From the NCBI GenBank assembly GCA_964057225.1, contig CAXKVF010000084.1:248001-312000 (forward strand): DNA of 64,000 nucleotides, in the 5' to 3' direction. This stretch comes from Auanema rhodensis. Its lineage: Eukaryota > Nematoda > Chromadorea > Rhabditida > Rhabditidae. Shown piece after piece: positions 1 through 11,264 of this stretch. Made by a program: the position numbers and the translations under genes. The first letter of the stretch is position 1. Each line of letters opens with the position of its first letter. The notes under the pieces were generated by a model that searched no databases, was not told where the DNA came from, and saw nothing but the letters and a program-made list of their open reading frames with translations.

Positions 1-2
1 GT

Positions 3-15
3 CATGGTTACCATG
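3..15. other. Inverted repeat CATGGT-T-ACCATG
   Basis: This is a perfect 6-bp-arm dyad around a single T, repeated in nearly every monomer. It includes a GGTNACC core. A dyad of this size could bind a homodimeric protein or, in single strands, form only a minimal hairpin. It is removed together with the monomer start by the 39-bp deletions at 55.8, 57.5 and 59.4 kb. A few monomers carry T14A (ACCAAG) or C12A (ACAATG), which break one arm. Function unknown. Confidence 0.85.
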
Positions 16-28
16 AACCAATATCAAT

Positions 29-42
29 AAAAATTTGTTTTT
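29..42. other. A-tract AAAAATTTGTTTTT
   Basis: This A5T3 run followed by G and T5 recurs once per monomer. AnTn tracts are known to curve DNA, and phased repetition every 176 bp could influence nucleosome placement; that role is inferred. Three monomers have lost one A from the A5 run (near 28189, 28891 and 59260), as expected for slippage in a homopolymer. One monomer near 26075-26090 has lost its AATAAA word and part of the tract through substitutions. Confidence 0.7.
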
Positions 43-93
43 AGACTAATATGGACATGGGGAATCTAATTTTGAAAACCGCATCTCTTTATC

Positions 94-110
94 TTTCACG
101 TGAAGCGAGT
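94..110 (+). other. CENP-B-box-like 17-mer
   Basis: The 17-mer TTTCACGTGAAGCGAGT compares with the mammalian CENP-B box core NTTCGNNNNANNCGGGN at 7 of 9 fixed positions: TTC at 95-97, A at 103, CG at 106-107 and G at 109 match; 98 and 108 are A instead of G. It recurs about 364 times and varies rarely. My rough estimate is that a 7/9 match on either strand of a random 176-bp unit is expected about half the time by chance, so this is a candidate only. It overlaps the TTCACGTGAA palindrome, which could equally be the conserved element. Confidence 0.3.
95..104. other. Palindrome TTCACGTGAA (E-box/G-box core)
   Basis: A perfect 10-bp palindrome centred on CACGTG, the core site of many bHLH and plant bZIP factors. 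It is the first of three CACGT cores per monomer (97, 129, 162). It is broken in few monomers: T101A (CACGAG) at 11365 and 12949, C99T (CATGTG) near 18579 and 52367, C97T near 18236, and CACGTTGAG in three copies at 55.7-59.3 kb. Binding is not shown by sequence alone. Confidence 0.6.
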
Positions 111-120
111 TACATACCAA

Positions 121-137
121 GTGCACATCACGTGTAC
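121..137. other. Imperfect dyad with second CACGTG
   Basis: GTGCACATCACGTGTAC is an interrupted dyad: six of eight pairs around the central C are Watson-Crick and one more is a G-T wobble. It contains a GTGCAC palindrome and the second CACGTG (129-134), whose C lies 32 bp after the first. The G134A variant (CACGTA) removes the palindrome in a subset of monomers, for example at 2422, 4182, 17030 and 20198. Confidence 0.55.
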
Positions 138-138
138 A

Positions 139-158
139 TTTAATTAGCATAAATTAAA
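139..158. other. Dyad TTTAATT-AGCATA-AATTAAA
   Basis: Perfect 7-bp inverted arms flank a 6-bp spacer in the A/T-rich final third of the monomer. Variants T139A (TACAATTA) and A151T or A151G (CATTAATT, CATGAATT) alter the arm ends or spacer and are useful subfamily markers. TAATTA-type words are also homeodomain-like cores. No function can be assigned. Confidence 0.6.
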
Positions 159-3100
159 GTTCACGTAAATTTCAAAGTCATGGTTACCATGAACCAATAT
201 CAATAAAAATTTGTTTTTAGACTAATATGGACATGGGGAATCTAATTTTGAAAACCGCATCTCTTTATCTTTCACGTGAAGCGAGTTACATACCAAGTGC
301 ACATCACGTGTACATTTAATTAGCATAAATTAAAGTTCACGTAAATTTCAAAGTCATGGTTACCATGAACCAATATCAATAAAAATTTGTTTTTAGACTA
401 ATATGGACATGGGGAATCTAATTTTGAAAACCGCATCTCCTTATCTTTCACGTGAAGCGAGTTACATACTAAGTGCACATCACGTGTACATTTAATTAGC
501 ATAAATTAAAGTTCACGTAAATTTCAAAGTCATGGTTACCATGCACCAATATCAATAAAAATTTGTTTTTAAACTAATATGGACATGGGGAATCTAATTT
601 TGAAAACCGCATCTCTTTATCTTTCACGTGAAGCGAGTTACATACCAAGTGCACATCACGTGTACATTTAATTAGCATAAATTAAAGTTCACGTAAATTT
701 CAAAGTCATGGTTACCATGAACCAATATCAATAAAAATTTGTTTTTAGACTAATATGGACATGGGGAATCTAATTTTGAAAACCGCATCTCTTTATCTTT
801 CACGTGAAGCGAGTTACATACCAAGTGCACATCACGTGTACATTTAATTAGCATAAATTAAAGTTCACGTAAATTTCAAAGTCATGGTTACCATGCACCA
901 ATATCAATAAAAATTTGTTTTTAAACTAATATGGACATGGGGAATCTAATTTTGAAAACCGCATCTCTTTATCTTTCACGTGAACCGAGTTACATACCAA
1001 GTGCACATCACGTGTACATTTAATTAGCATAAATTAAAGTTCACGTAAATTTCAAAGTCATGGTTACCATGCACCAATATCAATAAAAATTTGTTTTTAG
1101 ACTAATATGGACATGGGGAATCTAATTTTGAAAACCGCATCTCTTTATCTTTCACGTGAAGCGAGTTACATACCAAGTGCACATCACGTGTACATTTAAT
1201 TAGCATAAATTAAAGTTCACGTAAATTTCAAAGTCATGGTTACCATGAACCAATATCAATAAAAATTTGTTTTTAGACTAATATGGACATGGGGAATCTA
1301 ATTTTGAAAACCGCATCTCTTTATCTTTCACGTGAAGCGAGTTACATACCAAGTGCACATCACGTGTACATTTAATTAGCATAAATTAAAGTTCACGTAA
1401 ATTTCAAAGTCATGGTTACCATGAACCAATATCAATAAAAATTTGTTTTTAGACTAATATGGACATGGGGAATCTAATTTTGAAAACCGCATCTCTTTAT
1501 CTTTCACGTGAAGCGAGTTACATACCAAGTGCACATCACGTGTACATTTAATTAGCATAAATTAAAGTTCACGTAAATTTCAAAGTCATGGTTACCATGA
1601 ACCAATATCAATAAAAATTTGTTTTTAGACTAATATGGACATGGGGAATCTAATTTTGAAAACCGCATCTCTTTATCTTTCACGTGAAGCGAGTTACATA
1701 CCAAGTGCACATCACGTGTACATTTAATTAGCATAAATTAAAGTTCACGTAAATTTCAAAGTCATGGTTACCATGAACCAATATCAATAAAAATTTGTTT
1801 TTGGACTAATATGGACATGGGGAATCTAATTTTGAAAACCGCATCTCCTTATCTTTCACGTGAAGCGAGTTACATACCAAGTGCACATCACGTGTACATT
1901 TAATTAGCATAAATTAAAGTTCACGTAAATTTCAAAGTCATGGTTACCATGCACCAATATCAATAAAAATTTGTTTTTAAACTAATATGGACATGGGGAA
2001 TCTAATTTTGAAAACCGCATCTCTTTATCTTTCACGTGAAGCGAGTTACATACCAAGTGCACATCACGTGTACATTTAATTAGCATAAATTAAAGTTCAC
2101 GTAAATTTCAAAGTCATGGTTACCATGCACCAATATCAATAAAAATTTGTTTTTAGACTAATATGGACATGGGGAATCTAATTTTGAAAACCGCATCTCT
2201 TCATCTTTCACGTGAAGCGAGTTACATACCAAGTGCACATCACGTGTACATTTAATTAGCATAAATTAAAGTTGACGTAAATTTCAAAGTCATGGTTACC
2301 ATGAACCAATATCAATAAAAATTTGTTTTTAGACTAATATGGACATGGGGAATCTAATTTTGAAAACCGCATCTCTTTATCTTTCACGTGAAGCGAGTTA
2401 CATACCAAGTGCACATCACGTATACATTTAATTAGCATAAATTAAAGTTCACGTAAATTTCAAAGTCATGGTTACCATGAACCAATATCAATAAAAATTT
2501 GTTTTTAGACTAATATGGACATGGGGAATCTAATTTTGAAAACCGCATCTCTTTATCTTTCACGTGAAGCGAGTTACATACCAAGTGCACATCACGTGTA
2601 CATTTAATTAGCATAAATTAAAGTTCACGTAAATTTCAAAGTCATGGTTACCATGCACCAATATCAATAAAAATTTGTTTTTAGACTAATATGGACATGG
2701 GGAATCTAATTTTGAAAACCGCATCTCTTTATCTTTCACGTGAAGCGAGTTACATACCAAGTGCACATCACGTGTACATTTAATTAGCATAAATTAAAGT
2801 TCACGTAAATTTCAAAGTCATGGTTACCATGCACCAATATCAATAAAAATTTGTTTTTAGACTAATATGGACATGGGGAATCTAATTTTGAAAACCGCAT
2901 CTCTTTATCTTTCACGTGAAGCGAGTTACATACCAAGTGCACATCACGTGTACATTTAATTAGCATAAATTAAAGTTCACGTAAATTTCAAAGTCATGGT
3001 TACCATGAACCAATATCAATAAAAATTTGTTTTTAGACTAATATGGACATGGGGAATCTAATTTTGAAAACCGCATCTCTTTATCTTTCACGTGAAGCGA

Positions 3101-3168
3101 GTTACATACCAAGTGCACATCACGTGTACATTTAATTAGCATAAATTAAAGTTCACGTAACTTTCAAA

Positions 3169-6100
3169 GTCATGGTTACCATGCACCAATATCAATAAAA
3201 ATTTGTTTTTAGACTAATATGGACATGGGGAATCTAATTTTGAAAACCGCATCTCTTTATCTTTCACGTGAAGCGAGTTACATACTAAGTGCACATCACG
3301 TGTACATTTAATTAGCATAAATTAAAGTTCACGTAAATTTCAAAGTCATGGTTACCATGCACCAATATCAATAAAAATTTGTTTTTAGACTAATATGGAC
3401 ATGGGGAATCTAATTTTGAAAACCGCATCTCTTTATCTTTCACGTGAAGCGAGTTACATACCAAGTGCACATCACGTGTACATTTAATTAGCATAAATTA
3501 AAGTTCACGTAAATTTCAAAGTCATGGTTACCATGAACCAATATCAATAAAAATTTGTTTTTAGACTAATATGGACATGGGGAATCTAATTTTGAAAACC
3601 GCATCTCTTTATCTTTCACGTGAAGCGAGTTACATACCAAGTGCACATCACGTGTACATTTAATTAGCATAAATTAAAGTTCACGTAAATTTCAAAGTCA
3701 TGGTTACCATGCACCAATATCAATAAAAATTTGTTTTTAGACTAATATGGACATGGGGAATCTAATTTTGAAAACCGCATCTCTTTATCTTTCACGTGAA
3801 GCGAGTTACATACCAAGTGCACATCACGTGTACATTTAATTAGCATAAATTAAAGTTCACGTAAATTTCAAAGTCATGGTTACCATGCACCAATATCAAT
3901 AAAAATTTGTTTTTAGACTAATATGGACATGGGGAATCTAATTTTGAAAACCGCATCTCTTTATCTTTCACGTGAAGCGAGTTACAAACCAAGTGCACAT
4001 CACGTGTACATTTAATTAGCATAAATTAAAGTTCACGTAAATTTCAAAGTCATGGTTACCATGAACCAATATCAATAAAAATTTGTTTTTAGACTAATAT
4101 GGACATGGGGAATCTAATTTTGAAAACCGCATCTCTTTATCTTTCACGTGAAGCGAGTTACATACCAAGTGCACATCACGTATACATTTAATTAGCATAA
4201 ATTAAAGTTCACGTAAATTTCAAAGTCATGGTTACCATGCACCAATATCAATAAAAATTTGTTTTTAGACTAATATGGACATGGGGAATCTAATTTTGAA
4301 AACCGCATCTCTTTATCTTTCACGTGAAGCGAGTTACATACCAAGTGCACATCACGTATACATTTAATTAGCATAAATTAAAGTTCACGTAAATTTCAAA
4401 GTCATGGTTACCATGAACCAATATCAATAAAAATTTGTTTTTACACTAATATGGACATGGGGAATCTAATTTTGAAAACCGCATCTCTTTATCTTTCACG
4501 TGAAGCGAGTTACATACCAAGTGCACATCACGTGTACATTTAATTAGCATAAATTAAAGTTCACGTAAATTTCAAAGTCATGGTTACCATGAACCAATAT
4601 CAATAAAAATTTGTTTTTAGACTAATATGGACATGGGGAATCTAATTTTGAAAACCGCATCTCTTTATCTTTCACGTGAAGCGAGTTACACACCAAGTGC
4701 ACATCACGTGTACATTTAATTAGCATAAATTAAAGTTCACGTAACTTTCAAAGTCATGGTTACCATGCACCAATATCAATAAAAATTTGTTTTTAGACTA
4801 ATATGGACATGGGGAATCTAATTTTGAAAACCGCATCTCTTTATCTTTCACGTGAAGCGAGTTACATACCAAGTGCACATCACGTGTACATTTAATTAGC
4901 ATAAATTAAAGTTCACGTAAATTTCAAAGTCATGGTTACCATGAACCAATATCAATAAAAATTTGTTTTTAGACTAATATGGACATGGGGAATCTAATTT
5001 TGAAAACCGCATCTCTTTATCTTTCACGTGAAGCGAGTTACATACCAAGTGCACATCACGTGTACATTTAATTAGCATAAATTAAAGTTCACGTAAATTT
5101 CAAAGTCATGGTTACCATGCACCAATATCAATAAAAATTTGTTTTTAGACTAATATGGACATGGGGAATCTAATTTTGAAAACCGCATCTCTTTATCTTT
5201 CACGTGAAGCGAGTTACATACCAAGTGCACATCACGTGTACATTTAATTAGCATAAATTAAAGTTCACGTAAATTTCAAAGTCATGGTTACCATGAACCA
5301 ATATCAATAAAAATTTGTTTTTAGACTAATATGGACATGGGGAATCTAATTTTGAAAACCGCATCTCTTTATCTTTCACGTGAAGCGAGTTACAAACCAA
5401 GTGCACATCACGTGTACATTTAATTAGCATAAATTAAAGTTCACGTAAATTTCAAAGTCATGGTTACCATGAACCAATATCAATAAAAATTTGTTTTTAG
5501 ACTAATATGGACATGGGGAATCTAATTTTGAAAACCGCATCTCTTTATCTTTCACGTGAAGCGAGTTACATACCAAGTGCACATCACGTGTACATTTAAT
5601 TAGCATAAATTAAAGTTCACGTAAATTTCAAAGTCATGGTTACCATGCACCAATATCAATAAAAATTTGTTTTTAGACTAATATGGACATGGGGAATCTA
5701 ATTTTGAAAACCGCATCTCTTTATCTTTCACGTGAAGCGAGTTACATACTAAGTGCACATCACGTGTACATTTAATTAGCATAAATTAAAGTTCACGTAA
5801 ATTTCAAAGTCATGGTTACCATGCACCAATATCAATAAAAATTTGTTTTTAGACTAATATGGACATGGGGAATCTAATTTTGAAAACCGCATCTCTTTAT
5901 CTTTCACGTGAAGCGAGTTACATACCAAGTGCACATCACGTGTACATTTAATTAGCATAAATTAAAGTTCACGTAAATTTCAAAGTCATGGTTACCATGC
6001 ACCAATATCAATAAAAATTTGTTTTTAGACTAATATGGACATGGGGAATCTAATTTTGAAAACCGCATCTCTTTATCTTTCACGTGAAGCGAGTTACATA

Positions 6101-9100
6101 CCAAGTGCACATCACGTGTACATTTAATTAGCATAAATTAAAGTTCACGTAACTTTCAAAGTCATGGTTACCATGCACCAATATCAATAAAAATTTGTTT
6201 TTAGACTAATATGGACATGGGGAATCTAATTTTGAAAACCGCATCTCTTTATCTTTCACGTGAAGCGAGTTACATACTAAGTGCACATCACGTGTACATT
6301 TAATTAGCATAAATTAAAGTTCACGTAAATTTCAAAGTCATGGTTACCATGCACCAATATCAATAAAAATTTGTTTTTAGACTAATATGGACATGGGGAA
6401 TCTAATTTTGAAAACCGCATCTCTTTATCTTTCACGTGAAGCGAGTTACATACCAAGTGCACATCACGTGTACATTTAATTAGCATAAATTAAAGTTCAC
6501 GTAAATTTCAAAGTCATGGTTACCATGAACCAATATCAATAAAAATTTGTTTTTAGACTAATATGGACATGGGGAATCTAATTTTGAAAACCGCATCTCT
6601 TTATCTTTCACGTGAAGCGAGTTACATACCAAGTGCACATCACGTGTACATTTAATTAGCATAAATTAAAGTTCACGTAAATTTCAAAGTCATGGTTACC
6701 ATGCACCAATATCAATAAAAATTTGTTTTTAGACTAATATGGACATGGGGAATCTAATTTTGAAAACCGCATCTCTTTATCTTTCACGTGAAGCGAGTTA
6801 CAAACCAAGTGCACATCACGTGTACATTTAATTAGCATAAATTAAAGTTCACGTAAATTTCAAAGTCATGGTTACCATGAACCAATATCAATAAAAATTT
6901 GTTTTTAGACTAATATGGACATGGGGAATCTAATTTTGAAAACCGCATCTCTTTATCTTTCACGTGAAGCGAGTTACATACCAAGTGCACATCACGTATA
7001 CATTTAATTAGCATAAATTAAAGTTCACGTAAATTTCAAAGTCATGGTTACCATGCACCAATATCAATAAAAATTTGTTTTTAGACTAATATGGACATGG
7101 GGAATCTAATTTTGAAAACCGCATCTCTTTATCTTTCACGTGAAGCGAGTTACATACCAAGTGCACATCACGTATACATTTAATTAGCATAAATTAAAGT
7201 TCACGTAAATTTCAAAGTCATGGTTACCATGAACCAATATCAATAAAAATTTGTTTTTACACTAATATGGACATGGGGAATCTAATTTTGAAAACCGCAT
7301 CTCTTTATCTTTCACGTGAAGCGAGTTACATACCAAGTGCACATCACGTGTACATTTAATTAGCATAAATTAAAGTTCACGTAAATTTCAAAGTCATGGT
7401 TACCATGAACCAATATCAATAAAAATTTGTTTTTAGACTAATATGGACATGGGGAATCTAATTTTGAAAACCGCATCTCTTTATCTTTCACGTGAAGCGA
7501 GTTACACACCAAGTGCACATCACGTGTACATTTAATTAGCATAAATTAAAGTTCACGTAACTTTCAAAGTCATGGTTACCATGCACCAATATCAATAAAA
7601 ATTTGTTTTTAGACTAATATGGACATGGGGAATCTAATTTTGAAAACCGCATCTCTTTATCTTTCACGTGAAGCGAGTTACATACCAAGTGCACATCACG
7701 TGTACATTTAATTAGCATAAATTAAAGTTCACGTAAATTTCAAAGTCATGGTTACCATGAACCAATATCAATAAAAATTTGTTTTTAGACTAATATGGAC
7801 ATGGGGAATCTAATTTTGAAAACCGCATCTCTTTATCTTTCACGTGAAGCGAGTTACATACCAAGTGCACATCACGTGTACATTTAATTAGCATAAATTA
7901 AAGTTCACGTAAATTTCAAAGTCATGGTTACCATGCACCAATATCAATAAAAATTTGTTTTTAGACTAATATGGACATGGGGAATCTAATTTTGAAAACC
8001 GCATCTCTTTATCTTTCACGTGAAGCGAGTTACATACCAAGTGCACATCACGTGTACATTTAATTAGCATAAATTAAAGTTCACGTAAATTTCAAAGTCA
8101 TGGTTACCATGAACCAATATCAATAAAAATTTGTTTTTAGACTAATATGGACATGGGGAATCTAATTTTGAAAACCGCATCTCTTTATCTTTCACGTGAA
8201 GCGAGTTACAAACCAAGTGCACATCACGTGTACATTTAATTAGCATAAATTAAAGTTCACGTAAATTTCAAAGTCATGGTTACCATGAACCAATATCAAT
8301 AAAAATTTGTTTTTAGACTAATATGGACATGGGGAATCTAATTTTGAAAACCGCATCTCTTTATCTTTCACGTGAAGCGAGTTACATACCAAGTGCACAT
8401 CACGTGTACATTTAATTAGCATAAATTAAAGTTCACGTAAATTTCAAAGTCATGGTTACCATGCACCAATATCAATAAAAATTTGTTTTTAGACTAATAT
8501 GGACATGGGGAATCTAATTTTGAAAACCGCATCTCTTTATCTTTCACGTGAAGCGAGTTACATACTAAGTGCACATCACGTGTACATTTAATTAGCATAA
8601 ATTAAAGTTCACGTAAATTTCAAAGTCATGGTTACCATGCACCAATATCAATAAAAATTTGTTTTTAGACTAATATGGACATGGGGAATCTAATTTTGAA
8701 AACCGCATCTCTTTATCTTTCACGTGAAGCGAGTTACATACCAAGTGCACATCACGTGTACATTTAATTAGCATAAATTAAAGTTCACGTAAATTTCAAA
8801 GTCATGGTTACCATGCACCAATATCAATAAAAATTTGTTTTTAGACTAATATGGACATGGGGAATCTAATTTTGAAAACCGCATCTCTTTATCTTTCACG
8901 TGAAGCGAGTTACATACCAAGTGCACATCACGTGTACATTTAATTAGCATAAATTAAAGTTCACGTAAATTTCAAAGTCATGGTTACCATGAACCAATAT
9001 CAATAAAAATTTGTTTTTAGACTAATATGGACATGGGGAATCTAATTTTGAAAACCGCATCTCTTTATCTTTCACGTGAAGCGAGTTACATACCAAGTGC

Positions 9101-9328
9101 ACATCACGTGTACATTTAATTAGCATAAATTAAAGTTCACGTAAATTTCAAAGTCATGGTTACCATGAACCAATATCAATAAAAATTTGTTTTTAGACTA
9201 ATATGGACATGGGGAATCTAATTTTGAAAACCGCATCTCTTTATCTTTCACGTGAAGCGAGTTACACACCAAGTGCACATCACGTGTACATTTAATTAGC
9301 ATAAATTAAAGTTCACGTAACTTTCAAA
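3169..9328 (+). repeat. 8-mer HOR nested in a 16-mer
   Basis: T115A (TACAAACC) recurs at 3987, 5395, 6803 and 8211, exactly 1408 bp (8 monomers) apart. A169C (GTAACTTTC) occurs at 4745, 6153 and 7561, also 1408 bp apart. Rarer marks repeat every second unit, 2816 bp apart: G44C at 4444 and 7260, T115C at 4691 and 7507, G134A at 4182 and 6998. The final T115C/A169C pair (9267, 9321) comes 10 monomers after the previous one. A one-monomer indel shifts the spacing to 17 between 3161-3286 and 6153-6278. This is a diverging 8-mer that was later amplified as a 16-mer. Outer limits are approximate. Confidence 0.85.
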
Positions 9329-11264
9329 GTCATGGTTACCATGCACCAATATCAATAAAAATTTGTTTTTAGACTAATATGGACATGGGTAATCTAATTT
9401 TGAAAACCGCATCTCTTTATCTTTCACGTGAAGCGAGTTACATACCAAGTGCACATCACGTGTACATTTAATTAGCATAAATTAAAGTTCACGTAAATTT
9501 CAAAGTCATGGTTACCATGAACCAATATCAATAAAAATTTGTTTTTAGACTAATATGGACATGGGGAATCTAATTTTGAAAACCGCATCTCTTTATCTTT
9601 CACGTGAAGCGAGTTACATACCAAGTGCACATCACGTGTACATTTAATTAGCATAAATTAAAGTTCACGTAAATTTCAAAGTCATGGTTACCATGCACCA
9701 ATATCAATAAAAATTTGTTTTTAAACTAATATGGACATGGGGAATCTAATTTTGAAAACCGCATCTCTTTATCTTTCACGTGAAGCGAGTTACATACCAA
9801 GTGCACATCACGTGTACATTTAATTAGCATAAATTAAAGTTCACGTAAATTTCAAAGTCATGGTTACCATGCACCAATATCAATAAAAATTTGTTTTTAG
9901 ACTAATATGGACATGGGGAATCTAATTTTGAAAACCGCATCTCTTTATCTTTCACGTGAAGCGAGTTACATACCAAGTGCACATCACGTGTACATTTAAT
10001 TAGCATAAATTAAAGTTCACGTAAATTTCAAAGTCATGGTTACCATGAACCAATATCAATAAAAATTTGTTTTTAGACTAATATGGACATGGGGAATCTA
10101 ATTTTGAAAACCGCATCTCTTTATCTTTCACGTGAAGCGAGTTACATACCAAGTGCACATCACGTGTACATTTAATTAGCATAAATTAAAGTTCACGTAA
10201 ATTTCAAAGTCATGGTTACCATGCACCAATATCAATAAAAATTTGTTTTTAGACTAATATGGACATGGGAAATCTAATTTTGAAAACCGCATCTCTTTAT
10301 CTTTCACGTGAAGCGAGTTACATACTAAGTGCACATCACGTGTACATTTAATTAGCATAAATTAAAGTTCACGTAAATTTCAAAGTCATGGTTACCATGC
10401 ACCAATATCAATAAAAATTTGTTTTTAGACTAATATGGACATGGGGAATCTAATTTTGAAAACCGCATCTCTTTATCTTTCACGTGAAGCGAGTTACATA
10501 CCAAGTGCACATCACGTGTACATTTAATTAGCATAAATTAAAGTTCACGTAAATTTCAAAGTCATGGTTACCATGAACCAATATCAATAAAAATTTGTTT
10601 TTAGACTAATATGGACATGGGGAATCTAATTTTGAAAACCGCATCTCTTTATCTTTCACGTGAAGCGAGTTACATACCAAGTGCACATCACGTGTACATT
10701 TAATTAGCATAAATTAAAGTTCACGTAAATTTCAAAGTCATGGTTACCATGCACCAATATCAATAAAAATTTGTTTTTAAACTAATATGGACATGGGGAA
10801 TCTAATTTTGAAAACCGCATCTCTTTATCTTTCACGTGAAGCGAGTTACATACCAAGTGCACATCACGTGTACATTTAATTAGCATAAATTAAAGTTCAC
10901 GTAAATTTCAAAGTCATGGTTACCATGCACCAATATCAATAAAAATTTGTTTTTAGACTAATATGGACATGGGGAATCTAATTTTGAAAACCGCATCTCT
11001 TTATCTTTCACGTGAAGCGAGTTACATACCAAGTGCACATCACGTGTACATTTAATTAGCATAAATTAAAGTTCACGTAAATTTCAAAGTCATGGTTACC
11101 ATGCACCAATATCAATAAAAATTTGTTTTTAAACTAATATGGACATGGGGAATCTAATTTTGAAAACCGCATCTCTTTATCTTTCACGTGAAGCGAGTTA
11201 CATACCAAGTGCACATCACGTGTACATTTAATTAGCATAAATTAAAGTTCACGTAAATTTCAAA

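Larger units (their letters stand above)
1..176 (+). repeat. Reference monomer (monomer 1)
   Basis: This monomer is used for position numbering and equals the apparent majority form. Landmarks in order: inverted repeat 3-15; A/T tract 29-42 (A5T3 then G then T5); ATGGACATGGGG 51-62; CCGCATC 79-85; palindrome TTCACGTGAA 95-104; second CACGTG 129-134; TTTAATT/AATTAAA dyad 139-158; third CACGT 162-166. Recurrent variant sites are 12, 14, 16 (A or C, the commonest), 18, 19, 42, 44, 73-75, 81, 85, 90, 115, 117, 118, 134, 139, 151 and 166-172. Positions 1-11, 45-72, 91-114 and 119-133 change only rarely. The variable sites therefore cluster around the chosen monomer boundary. It contains 30 C, 26 G and five CpGs. 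Confidence 0.97.

Noticed and set aside
26-31. AATAAA as polyadenylation signal
   Set aside because: It occurs once in nearly every monomer inside an A/T-rich tract, with no gene upstream; chance composition explains it.
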